From Micavibrio_B sp048498395 (GTDB lineage: Bacteria > Pseudomonadota > Alphaproteobacteria > Micavibrionales > Micavibrionaceae): 23,780 nucleotides of DNA. The translations under genes were made by a program, and so were the position numbers. Below, piece after piece: positions 6,334 through 14,245 of this stretch. The notes beneath the pieces were generated by a model. The model searched no databases, was not told the DNA's origin, and saw only the letters and a program-made list of their open reading frames with translations. The stretch is from NCBI GenBank assembly GCA_048498395.1, contig JBEHYB010000032.1, forward strand, positions 1 through 23,780, written 5' to 3'. Numbering within the stretch: the first letter of the stretch is position 1; every line of letters starts with the position of its first letter.

Positions 6334-9012
6334 ATGACACGCGCCGGTCACGACAAACTTAAAACCCGTAAAACTCTGACCGTCGACGGGCAGGCATATG
6401 ATTATTTCTCGATTGCCGAGGCCGCAAAGCAGATCGGCGATATTTCCCGCCTTCCTTACTCACTTAAAATTCTTCTTGAAAATCTTCTCCGTTATGAAGA
6501 CGATCGCTCGGTCAATGTCGACGATGTCAAAGCACTTAAAGAATGGCTCAAGGATTGTAAATCAACCCATGAAGTCGCGTACCGTCCGGCACGCGTCCTG
6601 ATGCAGGATTTCACCGGCGTTCCGGCTGTCGTCGATCTGGCCGCGATGCGCGAAGCCATGACCGCGCTTGGCGGCAATGCCCAGAAGATCAACCCGCTTG
6701 CTGCTGTTGACCTTGTCATCGATCACTCGGTGATGGTCGATGAGTTCGGCAATAAAAATTCATTCGAGAAAAACGTCGCGATCGAATTCGAGCGCAATCT
6801 AGAGCGTTACGAATTCCTGCGCTGGGGCCAGTCAGGTTTCCGCAATTTCCGCGTCGTGCCGCCGGGTACGGGTATCTGTCACCAGGTCAATCTTGAATAT
6901 CTCGCACAAGCGGTCTGGGTTGAAGAAGACGAAGACAAGCCAGGCAAGAAAATCGCTTATCCTGATACACTCGTCGGTACAGACTCTCACACAACTATGG
7001 TCAATGGTATGGGCGTTCTCGGCTGGGGCGTTGGCGGTATCGAAGCGGAAGCTGCGATGCTCGGACAACCTGTCTCGATGCTGATCCCTGAAGTTATCGG
7101 ATTTAAAATCACCGGCTCGATGAAAGAAGGCATGACCGCGACCGACCTCGTATTGATGGTCACGCAGATGCTGCGCGCGAAAGGTGTCGTCAACAAATTT
7201 GTCGAATTCTACGGCCCGGGGCTTGATAATTTGACACTCGCCGACCGCGCGACGATCGCCAACATGGCACCGGAATACGGCGCGACCTGCGGTTTCTTCC
7301 CGATCGATGAAGAAACGATCCGTTACATGCTGTTCACCGGCCGCGATCCGCACCGCGTGAAACTCGTCGAGGCATATGCGAAAGAGCAGGGCCTGTGGAG
7401 AGATAAAAACTCGCCGGAGCCGTTATTCACGGATTCACTGTCACTCGATCTCGATGCTGTCGAGCCGTCGCTGGCCGGACCGAAACGTCCGCAGGACCGT
7501 GTGGCCCTGTCGAAGGCTGTCGATTCCATCAATGCGCTGATCCCGCAACACCGCGAGATCGCTGTCGAAGGCGAAAGCTATAAACTCAAAGACGGCGCGG
7601 TCGTTATCGCGGCGATTACATCCTGTACCAACACATCGAACCCGAACGTCCTCGTCGCGGCAGGCCTTCTTGCCAAGAAAGCGAACGCGCTGGGATTGAA
7701 ATCAAAACCATGGGTCAAGACTTCGCTGGCACCTGGATCGCAGGTTGTTACCGATTACCTGAACAAGGCAGACCTGTCGAAAGAACTGGACGCGCTCGGG
7801 TTCAACCTTGTCGGTTACGGTTGCACGACCTGTATCGGAAACTCGGGTCCATTGCCTGAGAATATTTCGAAATCGATCGAAGCGGGCGACCTCACCGTCA
7901 CTGCCGTTCTCTCGGGTAACAGGAACTTCGAAGGCCGCGTCAATCCGCAGACAAAAGGCAACTATCTGGCTTCTCCGCCGCTCGTTGTCGCTTATGCGAT
8001 CGCCGGCAACATGACGATCGACCTGACCAAAGATTCTTTGGGCAAAGGTTCGGACGGCAAAGATGTTTACCTGAAAGATATCTGGCCGACGAACAAGGAA
8101 ATTTCCGACACGATCGAGCATTGCCTGACAGCCGAAATGTTCAAGACCCGTTACGCGAACGTCTTTAAAGGACCGGAGCAATGGCAGGCGATTCCGGCAA
8201 GCGGAACGTCCGAAACCTATAAATGGGACAATAAATCGACTTACGTGCAAAACCCGCCATACTTCGTCGGCATGACGAAAACGCCTGCGCCGATCTCGGA
8301 TATTCACAATGCGAATATCATGGCAATCTTCGGCGACTCGATTACGACCGACCATATCTCGCCGGCCGGTAACATCAAGAAAGCCTCGCCAGCCGGTGAA
8401 TATCTTTTGAAAAACGGCGTATCCGTCGCCGACTTCAACTCTTACGGCGCGCGCCGCGGGAACCACGAAGTCATGATGCGCGGCACTTTCGCCAACATCC
8501 GTATCAAGAACGAAATGCTCGGCGGTGTCGAAGGCGGCCTTACCAAATACGTGCCTACAGGCGAACAGATGCCGATCTATGACGCATGTATGAAATATGT
8601 CGCAAGCGGCACGCCGCTGGTGGTTTTTGCCGGTAAGGAATACGGCACCGGATCGTCACGCGACTGGGCCGCGAAGGGCACGAAACTGCTCGGTGTTAAA
8701 GCCGTCATCGCGGAAAGCTTCGAGCGTATTCACCGTTCGAACCTCGTCGGCATGGGCGTTCTCCCACTCGTCTTCAAAAATGGCATGACACGCAACGATT
8801 TGAAACTCACAGGCGATGAAGTGATCTCTGTCACCGGATTTGAATCAGGACTGAAGCCATTGATGGATGTCACGCTGAAAATCCAGCGCAAGGACGGCAA
8901 AACGGAAGAACACAAACTCTTCTGCCGTATCGATACGCTGGATGAAGTCGATTACTTCAAACATGGCGGCGTATTGAATTACGTGCTTAGAGATCTCGCC
9001 GGCGCGGCTTAA
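6334..9012 (+). CDS. acnA: Aconitate hydratase A
   Basis: This enzyme interconverts citrate and isocitrate through cis-aconitate in the TCA cycle, in the cytosol, with a [4Fe-4S] cluster. The 892 residues are the normal length for the AcnA/IRP1 class. The cluster ligands are visible as C431 in TSCTNTSNP and C497 and C500 in GCTTCIGNSGP. Other family signatures are QDFTGVPAVVDLAAMR (about 91-106), GTDSHTTM (about 215-222) and, in the C-terminal swivelling domain, the substrate-binding GTGSSRDWAAKGT. The start is supported by AGGAG a few nt before the ATG. The gene is intact and stands alone, divergent from the RAP block and followed by a strong terminator. No other TCA gene lies within the window. 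Confidence 0.98.
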   Translation: MTRAGHDKLKTRKTLTVDGQAYDYFSIAEAAKQIGDISRLPYSLKILLENLLRYEDDRSVNVDDVKALKEWLKDCKSTHEVAYRPARVLMQDFTGVPAVVDLAAMREAMTALGGNAQKINPLAAVDLVIDHSVMVDEFGNKNSFEKNVAIEFERNLERYEFLRWGQSGFRNFRVVPPGTGICHQVNLEYLAQAVWVEEDEDKPGKKIAYPDTLVGTDSHTTMVNGMGVLGWGVGGIEAEAAMLGQPVSMLIPEVIGFKITGSMKEGMTATDLVLMVTQMLRAKGVVNKFVEFYGPGLDNLTLADRATIANMAPEYGATCGFFPIDEETIRYMLFTGRDPHRVKLVEAYAKEQGLWRDKNSPEPLFTDSLSLDLDAVEPSLAGPKRPQDRVALSKAVDSINALIPQHREIAVEGESYKLKDGAVVIAAITSCTNTSNPNVLVAAGLLAKKANALGLKSKPWVKTSLAPGSQVVTDYLNKADLSKELDALGFNLVGYGCTTCIGNSGPLPENISKSIEAGDLTVTAVLSGNRNFEGRVNPQTKGNYLASPPLVVAYAIAGNMTIDLTKDSLGKGSDGKDVYLKDIWPTNKEISDTIEHCLTAEMFKTRYANVFKGPEQWQAIPASGTSETYKWDNKSTYVQNPPYFVGMTKTPAPISDIHNANIMAIFGDSITTDHISPAGNIKKASPAGEYLLKNGVSVADFNSYGARRGNHEVMMRGTFANIRIKNEMLGGVEGGLTKYVPTGEQMPIYDACMKYVASGTPLVVFAGKEYGTGSSRDWAAKGTKLLGVKAVIAESFERIHRSNLVGMGVLPLVFKNGMTRNDLKLTGDEVISVTGFESGLKPLMDVTLKIQRKDGKTEEHKLFCRIDTLDEVDYFKHGGVLNYVLRDLAGAA

Positions 9013-9040
9013 TAAGAATTATACTGTTTGAGACATAAGG

Positions 9041-9070
9041 AAAAAGGCCGGGAAACCGGCCTTTTTCTAT
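9041..9070 (+). terminator. Rho-independent terminator after acnA
   Basis: A perfect 11-bp inverted repeat (9041-9051 with 9056-9066; arms AAAAAGGCCGG and CCGGCCTTTTT) closes on a GAAA tetraloop and ends in a T-run. It lies about 30 nt after the acnA stop. Confidence 0.9.
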
Positions 9071-9117
9071 TTCATTAAATTTCTGTCAGCTTGAAAGCAG
9101 TTGTGGTAAATTTGTAC

Positions 9118-9711
9118 ATGATCAAATCAAAACCTTTGATGATTATTGTCGCTGGCCCGAATGGATCAGGTAAAACGACTTTTGCAAAAAAATATCTTCA
9201 AAAACTTAAGATAAAAAACTTTCTTAACTCGGATGAGCTGGCTCGTGGCCTATCAATTGTAGACCCACAGAGTCAGATTATTGAATCTGGAAAAATACTT
9301 CTCCGACAACTTAAGAAATTTATTGAGCAAAAAACAGATTTCGCAATTGAAACGACATTGTCGGGAAACTATCTCGAAAGATATATGAGGCAGGCGAAGA
9401 AGGTAGGATATGAAATTCGACTCATTTATCTTCATACTTCGGACGTTAATGTAAATATTAAAAGAATTCATAATAGAAGGGTTGAGGGTGGCCATTTTGT
9501 GCCTTCAAAAGACGTGCGGAGACGTTATACGAGAAGCCTTGAATACATGAGTGGCGAACCGAGAAAGCTATGTGATATACTGGAAATATATGATGCAATG
9601 GTTATGCCGCCGCAGCCTGTTTTTATGGAAGTCAAAGAAACAGGTTTAAGGCTGGTAGATTATAAGAAACAGGATATCTGGAAAGATATGGTTGATGATC
9701 TGGACAATTAA
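9118..9711 (+). CDS. Zeta-toxin-like P-loop kinase (197 aa)
   Basis: A Walker A motif, GPNGSGKT, lies at residues 13-20. It is followed by NSDE (37-40), E78 in ETTLSG, a basic stretch RIHNRRVEGGHFVP (about 116-129) and RRRY (134-137). This order matches the zeta-toxin/COG4185 group of small kinases, whose characterised members phosphorylate UDP-N-acetylglucosamine and block cell-wall synthesis. Toxicity here is inferred. I chose the ATG at 9118 over an in-frame TTG at 9091, because the latter overlaps the zone just behind the acnA terminator and adds no recognisable sequence. The ribosome binding site is weak. The gene is visibly more AT-rich than its neighbours, with many AAA, ATA and TTA-type codons, which suggests recent acquisition. 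A small gene overlaps its 3' end by 17 nt. A plain nucleotide or sugar kinase of the same fold is the main alternative. Confidence 0.8.
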   Translation: MIKSKPLMIIVAGPNGSGKTTFAKKYLQKLKIKNFLNSDELARGLSIVDPQSQIIESGKILLRQLKKFIEQKTDFAIETTLSGNYLERYMRQAKKVGYEIRLIYLHTSDVNVNIKRIHNRRVEGGHFVPSKDVRRRYTRSLEYMSGEPRKLCDILEIYDAMVMPPQPVFMEVKETGLRLVDYKKQDIWKDMVDDLDN

Positions 9712-9877
9712 AAATATCGGTTCTGCGTCTTCTTTAGGCAAGACATCAAAAGCTTCGGCTTTGGATGCCGTCGAACGTGCAAAAATTCACAATACAACTC
9801 TTGTCATTAAAGAGAATGGCAAGATCAAAGAGCTTTCGCCTGCGCAAATGAAGCAGAGATTGATGAAAGACAAATAA
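9695..9877 (+). CDS. 60-aa small protein, possible antitoxin of the zeta-like kinase
   Basis: The ATG at 9695 lies inside the kinase gene and the frames overlap by 17 nt, so translation is probably coupled. A TTG directly before it is a less likely start. The product begins MIWTIKNIGSASSLGKTSKA. A short N-terminal strand is followed by a helix around ALDAVERAK, a strand TLVIKENGKI and a Lys-rich end. This recalls small DUF2188-like beta-alpha-beta proteins, but I cannot confirm the family. It shares the AT-rich composition of the kinase gene. In epsilon/zeta systems the antitoxin is normally encoded upstream, so the downstream position is unusual. The antitoxin role is inferred from context only. 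Confidence 0.65.
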   Translation: MIWTIKNIGSASSLGKTSKASALDAVERAKIHNTTLVIKENGKIKELSPAQMKQRLMKDK

Positions 9878-9879
9878 CT

Positions 9880-10878
9880 CTAAGACTGTTCCGGAGAGCA
9901 TGAGCGAAGGGCGGAGGGAACTTCGCTCTTTTCACATTTCCAATTCGGCACGATCCCGCCGTGTTTGATGAAATCTTCGATCATCCCGTCGACGACGTAA
10001 GGTGTGATATTGATCGGCGCGACTGGACGGGTTGGGAATTCTTTACTGTCGAGGACATCGTAATAATCTAAAACAAGATCTTCTCTTTTCAGGCGCTGCG
10101 GCATATGTACGTCGTACAGGATGGGGGTTTTCCCGGTGAAAAGAATTTCAGATATCATGGACGAGGATTTTCCGACGATGATCGCATGGTCGGCTTTTGC
10201 AATCAGGCCGATATAGGGATTGTAATCGGCATCTTTGGTCAGCGCGAAATTCTCGATATTGATCCGGCCCGCGAGATTTTTTACCGTGATTCCCTTCTGC
10301 AGGGAGGAGTACATTGTAAGCTGGTCGTGCTTGTGGGTACGCCAGCTGCCGCAGAGAAAAATAGTCGCCTGCGGATAGCGCGCGGCCATACCGGCTATTT
10401 GCTTTGCGAATTCAACATAATCCGTCTGGAAGCCATGGATCAGAACCGCGATGAGCGGATTGCGGATATCCTTGTATTTCTCTTCGAAGAGTTTTGATTC
10501 TTGGCTGAGTATTTCGGATGTAAGGTGATGACAGGTAAGCTCTGTCAGGGCACCACGCAACCGGTCCACATATTTTTCATTGCTGGTGATATGAAAGGCA
10601 GCGCCTGTCTGTCCGTTGAGTTCATATTCGGAATCGAAAACCACATCCTGGTCGGTGAGATTGAGATTTTTTATCGCGTCCTGTTTGTAAATCTCGGAAA
10701 GGGTGAGCAGGGAATATTCGCGGCCCGTGCGCTGTGCGAATAATTGGCCCAGACCTTCATTAACGTGATTGCGGCCGCGCGTGCGCTGTTCTTCGAGAAG
10801 GACGAAGACGCGCCCGTTCTTTGCATCCGTGGAATTCTGATCGAAGCTTTGTTTCAGCATGGCAGAGACTATAGCCAT
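9880..10878 (-). CDS. ELM1/DUF1022-family protein, GT-B-like
   Basis: The best recognisable part is about residues 235-275: NPYIGLIAKADHAIIVGKSS followed by SMISEILFTGKTPILY. This matches the ELM1 family pattern NPY..., AD.IVVT..S..M.SEA..TGKPV. An N-terminal strand (RVFVLLEEQRTRGRNHVNEG) and a central P-L-I-A-V-L-I-H-G strand fit the same two-Rossmann layout. Plant ELM1 acts in mitochondrial fission. Bacterial members are annotated as putative glycosyltransferases and their substrates are unknown. The frame extends to a TTG at 10896, but the ATG at 10878 (MAIVSAML) is the more likely start. The protein is about 332 aa, close to family length. The stop lies 2 nt from that of the convergent small gene. 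A good promoter lies just upstream. Confidence 0.75.
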   Translation of the reverse strand: MAIVSAMLKQSFDQNSTDAKNGRVFVLLEEQRTRGRNHVNEGLGQLFAQRTGREYSLLTLSEIYKQDAIKNLNLTDQDVVFDSEYELNGQTGAAFHITSNEKYVDRLRGALTELTCHHLTSEILSQESKLFEEKYKDIRNPLIAVLIHGFQTDYVEFAKQIAGMAARYPQATIFLCGSWRTHKHDQLTMYSSLQKGITVKNLAGRINIENFALTKDADYNPYIGLIAKADHAIIVGKSSSMISEILFTGKTPILYDVHMPQRLKREDLVLDYYDVLDSKEFPTRPVAPINITPYVVDGMIEDFIKHGGIVPNWKCEKSEVPSALRSCSPEQS

Positions 10879-10907
10879 ATCCTGAAAATACTGCAATTAT
10901 TATGGAT

Positions 10908-10935
10908 AATATAGGAATTTATTTATATAAATCAA
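10908..10935 (-). promoter_or_regulatory. Promoter of the ELM1-like gene
   Basis: On the minus strand TTGATT (10930-10935), a 16-bp spacer and TATATT (10908-10913) lie about 30 nt before the ATG at 10878, in very AT-rich DNA. The same 127-nt interval must also hold the promoter of the divergent gene at 11006, for which I see no clear boxes. Confidence 0.45.
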
Positions 10936-11005
10936 TAAGTTATCTGTGGGGCGTTTTAAATTTTCTTTAACATTATGTAATTAGAATGCCATTAAGGGGA
11001 ATTGA

Positions 11006-12001
11006 ATGCTCAAACAAACGCCGGATGTGGCGGATATGCTCGGCCATTTTACGCAAGCGATTGGCGAAGCCTTTGAGGCTGCGCCGACAAATCCCAATAT
11101 CGTCAAAAAGATCGGCGAGCTGGCGCGCGGGAATGACATCGTGCTGATCGGCGACAATAAGCATCCGGATCTTAATCTGCAGCACTTCATCATGTCGGGT
11201 GCGGTTGTGGATTCACTTTATGATGCGGGCGTGAAGCAGATTTTTATCGAGATGCCGCAGGAACTGCAATATCACGCCGACGATCTTGCCAATGGTGTCA
11301 TTACAAGGCAGCAGTTTATCGACAATATGGAAGGGCGGGTGACCAATCTTTGGTATGACGATGCAGGTTTTGATGATTTTATCGGCATGCGTGCCGATCT
11401 TATTATTCATGCGCATGAAAAAGGCATGAAAGTCCAGTTTGCAGATCCCGGCACCGGATTCCATCGAAAATTGCCGCAGGAAATTGTACAGATGAACGAT
11501 GACATCGCCAGAGGGGTTTTTGAAAGTCATGGCCTGACTTTTTCCGCTGATGCAGATGAAAATAAAGCCACGATCGGTCGCAATCCGGAAATTGCGCGGG
11601 AAATCGATAATAAGAAGATAGAATGTTACAGTCATCTTCCCGACGCAGATAAACAGAGAATAGCGGATGAATTCGCAAGCCAGGAAAATGATTCAGATCA
11701 GATACAACTTGATATGCCCGCACGTCTTAATGATACGCGTCTTGCGGATTACATCAGCGATGTTGCGCAGGGACAGAAATCGGCGATTATTTATGGGGGC
11801 ACGCATGACGAGCTTGAAGATATATTGAGAGGCAGGGGGCAGAGCGTCGGCTCCATCGATATCTATCCGGACGGCAGCCAGATGTCGCTGAGCGGCAACG
11901 ATGTCGCAGGCATTCTGAAGAACGACAAGGTGCTTGGCATAAATGACGATTGGAGCAGCGCGAATTCTCCAGCCGTAACGCCTGCACCGGCGGGGCCGTA
12001 A
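11006..12001 (+). CDS. Tiki/ChaN/EreA-like fold protein (331 aa)
   Basis: The ATG at 11006 has AAGGGG 7 nt upstream. The N-terminal part reads IVLIGDNKHPDLNLQHFI (about 45-62), then an I-F-I-E-M-P strand after a helix, and near the C-terminus IIYGGTHDELEDIL (about 269-282). The pattern of an early G-x-N-x-H, an I-E-M strand and a late G-G-T-H is typical of the haem-binding ChaN/Tiki/TraB/erythromycin-esterase superfamily. Its members include proteases and hydrolases that use these His and Glu residues. I cannot assign a reaction. No signal peptide or membrane helix is visible, so it appears cytosolic. A low-complexity Pro/Ala tail ends the protein. It is convergent with the next gene, with stops 2 nt apart. 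Confidence 0.65.
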   Translation: MLKQTPDVADMLGHFTQAIGEAFEAAPTNPNIVKKIGELARGNDIVLIGDNKHPDLNLQHFIMSGAVVDSLYDAGVKQIFIEMPQELQYHADDLANGVITRQQFIDNMEGRVTNLWYDDAGFDDFIGMRADLIIHAHEKGMKVQFADPGTGFHRKLPQEIVQMNDDIARGVFESHGLTFSADADENKATIGRNPEIAREIDNKKIECYSHLPDADKQRIADEFASQENDSDQIQLDMPARLNDTRLADYISDVAQGQKSAIIYGGTHDELEDILRGRGQSVGSIDIYPDGSQMSLSGNDVAGILKNDKVLGINDDWSSANSPAVTPAPAGP

Positions 12002-12003
12002 GT

Positions 12004-12963
12004 CTATTCTTCCGTCACGACCGGTTCTTCAAGATCGATAGCCTGTTCGGCAAGTTTGTTTGCGATGTCTTTTTCGATTTGTGCACGGGTAAATCTTTCC
12101 GCTTCGGTGATGATCTGGCCGAATTCCGGGCGTTCCGGGCGGTAATTCACCGAAAATACATTTTCGAAATTCTTTATTTCGGCATTCAGGCGCGCAAGAC
12201 GGCGGCGCGCCGCTGTTGCCTTGCGGTCTTCATCTGAATATTTGGCTGTCTGATTGAGGCGCAGCCGTTCATTGACGCGGCCGATCTGGAAGGCGAGCTG
12301 GATGCCCTCTAAAAACGCCGCCGCCGAGGTCAGGCATTGCGGCACGTTGATCTTGTCTTCGCGTTCGGGTTTCTCTTCCGCCGTATAGTTGAAATTCGTG
12401 CGCTTGGTCGGCGAGCGCAGGATCAGGCCGCAGCGGGCGCGGTTCTTTTTGATATCGAGGACCATGCCGGTATTGCCTTCATAGTCGATCGAGACGCTTT
12501 TGCCTCTTTGCGCGAAGATGTCTTCGGCCATCAGGACCGAACTGTCGTAATTGCCTGTCTTGTTGCGGTTTTCGCAATTCTCGATCACGTCGAGGAAGGC
12601 GTGATATTCGTTCGAGCCGTAAATGCGCTTTCCGCCATTGTAAACGGCCACCCAGGATTTTTCGTTATACTGGCGTTCATAGTCGGTCACGATATCGTTC
12701 CAGGCTTCATCGAAATCGAATTTTTCGGCGCGCACCATGATCGGGCCGTGGCGGTTATAGCTATGGATGATCTTCGCCGCCATGCGAATGCAGGTGTGCA
12801 TGGCCTGGGTTCGGATGATGAAAGTTTCAATCAGTTTCCCGTGTGTGTCGTGCAGCGCAACGCAGACGCGGTTGCTGAGTGCGGTCACGCCCGGATCGCC
12901 GTCAGCGCGAGACGCGTCGCGGATTACAAACTTCTCGCGCAGTAATGTGGTTGAAAATTCCAA
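12004..12963 (-). CDS. Hypothetical protein, about 319 aa, helical C-terminus
   Basis: The frame is long and codon use matches the neighbours, but no ATG occurs near the N-terminus. TTG at 12963 is preceded by GAGG at a 6-nt distance, so I prefer it. TTG at 12975 is the only other candidate and has no ribosome binding site. The protein has a mixed alpha/beta first half, including SWVAVYNGGKRIYGSNEYHA, and a likely coiled-coil C-terminus rich in Arg, Glu and Ala (about 240-315). There is no signal peptide. I do not recognise the family. The stop lies next to that of the convergent gene at 11006-12001. Confidence 0.75.
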   Translation of the reverse strand: MEFSTTLLREKFVIRDASRADGDPGVTALSNRVCVALHDTHGKLIETFIIRTQAMHTCIRMAAKIIHSYNRHGPIMVRAEKFDFDEAWNDIVTDYERQYNEKSWVAVYNGGKRIYGSNEYHAFLDVIENCENRNKTGNYDSSVLMAEDIFAQRGKSVSIDYEGNTGMVLDIKKNRARCGLILRSPTKRTNFNYTAEEKPEREDKINVPQCLTSAAAFLEGIQLAFQIGRVNERLRLNQTAKYSDEDRKATAARRRLARLNAEIKNFENVFSVNYRPERPEFGQIITEAERFTRAQIEKDIANKLAEQAIDLEEPVVTEE

Positions 12964-13024
12964 GGACGACCTCAAATGATGATCGGATCAATATAACAGG
13001 TCTTCGAAGGGAGAAAAACAGGGA

Positions 13025-13047
13025 ATTGAGCTTAAAACCGGCTCAAT
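13025..13047 (-). terminator. Stem-loop just after the 132-aa gene
   Basis: ATTGAGC (13025-13031) and GCTCAAT (13041-13047) form a 7-bp stem around a 9-nt loop, starting 4 nt beyond the stop codon at 13051. No clear T-run follows on the minus strand, so termination is uncertain. Confidence 0.3.
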
Positions 13048-13050
13048 GGA

Positions 13051-13449
13051 TCAGCAGAGGGCGTAGCTCGGGAAATAGGTGATTTCCTGGGCCGGTTTGG
13101 CATCTACGCGCTCGCAATAGAATTCGTCGGCGGCATCGATCATGCTGGAGATATCGGCGGACTGGAAGAAAAGCGGCAGGAGAGACGTAATCGCGCCGCC
13201 GATCATATGTTCGATCAGCATGGAACCCAGCAAGCCGTCGCTGTCTGATCCGCGACGTTCCTTGCCAGTTCCCGCTGTCGTTTTTTTGAAGTCCTTAGTA
13301 CACACACCCACATTGCGTTTGTCCGAAATGCGGCGAACACGGGTCCCGTTTGTGACACCTTCCGCGAGGTCTGAGAAAAGCCATTGGAGTGAGCTTTTCC
13401 TGCCTTTTTGTTTTCTGTCAGTTGTGAAGGTGAAGAGTTCCGTGTTCAT
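13051..13449 (-). CDS. Hypothetical protein, 132 aa
   Basis: The ATG at 13449 opens a 132-codon frame. A GAGG is present but only 2 nt before the ATG, which is short. The N-terminal half is basic and probably loose (DRKQKGRKSSLQWLFSDL). A hydrophobic stretch around MLIEHMIGGAITSLLPLFF (about 77-95) could be an amphipathic helix or a membrane segment. A C-terminal FYCERVDAKPAQEI follows. No family is recognised. Compared with its neighbours the case for a real gene is weaker, resting on length, minus-strand orientation consistent with the surroundings and the hairpin after the stop. Confidence 0.55.
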   Translation of the reverse strand: MNTELFTFTTDRKQKGRKSSLQWLFSDLAEGVTNGTRVRRISDKRNVGVCTKDFKKTTAGTGKERRGSDSDGLLGSMLIEHMIGGAITSLLPLFFQSADISSMIDAADEFYCERVDAKPAQEITYFPSYALC

Positions 13450-13622
13450 GCCCTCATCATGTCAGAGGGGGCTGAACAGGCTTTTAATTTTGCCTACAAT
13501 TTTAGGCAATAATAGCGACTATCGTTTCGGATTTAGATCAAATTTTATCTAATTTTTTGCGGGGTTTTGGGGATTCTTACCACAGCGAACACAACGATCA
13601 CAGCGCGGGCGGTGGCCTGTTT

Positions 13623-13694
13623 TGTCATTCTGAGCGTACGCGAAGAATCCTGGCTGCTTTCAATCAAGATCCTTCGCTAACGCTCAGGATGACA
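13623..13694. repeat. Imperfect palindromic element with TGTCATTCTGAGCG arm
   Basis: Two 28-nt arms (13623-13650 and 13667-13694) are inverted copies with about five mismatches, separated by 16 nt. The outer ends read TGTCATTCTGAGCG on the left and, inverted, TGTCATCCTGAGCG on the right. Arms of this type are a familiar class of dispersed bacterial palindrome or miniature element. It occupies the gap (13450-13712) between two minus-strand genes. Its right end lies 18 nt after the stop of the 138-aa gene, so it could also act as a 3' hairpin. I see nothing else in the gap besides AT-rich DNA. Confidence 0.8.
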
Positions 13695-13712
13695 GAAAGG
13701 GATTGATGGGTA

Positions 13713-14129
13713 TTAGTTCTTCTCAAGCGAAATCTTGAGCAGCGTATAGGCGAGAGCGTCCGGGCTCTTCATGACATGAAGTTTGTCATCCGCGAAATTT
13801 TCAGGCAGGCCGCAGGTGATCGCCGGGATCTGCGCTTCGCCGGCAGCAGCCAGCATTTCATCGCTGAGCGAAATAATGATCGGCGCTTCGCCGCGGCGGT
13901 TGAATTTCACGATATTGGTAACGAGATCCCTGTGATCGTTTCCCGATACATGACTGCCATATCTGACAGGGCTTCTGTCATCGGCGCGTCTGTTGTCGAT
14001 CATGTCCTGGACAGTTTCGACCAGTGTGACGTTACGAGCGGCCTTGCATGTTTCCCGCTCAAGCATGTTGAGGAGATCCCGGTTATCGAGGGAGGAGCCA
14101 TGGAAGAAGACACGTAAGGGTTTAGACAT
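13713..14129 (-). CDS. Hypothetical protein, 138 aa, possible receiver-like fold
   Basis: The product starts MSKPLRVFFHGSSLDNRDLL and alternates strands and helices: RVFFHGS, VTLVETV, PIIISLSDEMLAAAGEAQIP and LHVMKSPDALAYTLLKI. This order resembles a small Rossmann or response-regulator receiver domain that lacks the canonical phospho-acceptor Asp. The resemblance is only general, and I give no function. The start is ATG with a weak purine-rich upstream stretch. No signal peptide is present. The palindromic element lies directly after its stop. Confidence 0.7.
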   Translation of the reverse strand: MSKPLRVFFHGSSLDNRDLLNMLERETCKAARNVTLVETVQDMIDNRRADDRSPVRYGSHVSGNDHRDLVTNIVKFNRRGEAPIIISLSDEMLAAAGEAQIPAITCGLPENFADDKLHVMKSPDALAYTLLKISLEKN

Positions 14130-14245
14130 TTCACACCAATTTTGTTTTATTGGCTGATTAATAATAAAAACGTCTTCTTCCTGTCAATTTTCCTGTCGGC
14201 ATGGCTCGCAGGTTAAAATCACATGGGCCAAAACCGCATGGGGGG

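Noticed and set aside
6832..7353. 173-codon minus-strand frame inside acnA
   Set aside because: Antisense shadow of acnA; no ribosome binding site or recognisable motif.
7702..8466. 254-codon minus-strand frame inside acnA
   Set aside because: It is fully antisense to an intact, highly conserved gene and Arg/Val-rich as expected for a shadow frame.
12337..12945. 202-codon plus-strand frame opposite the 319-aa hypothetical gene
   Set aside because: The minus-strand frame is longer and more protein-like with a placed ribosome binding site; the plus frame is Val/Ala/His-rich shadow sequence.
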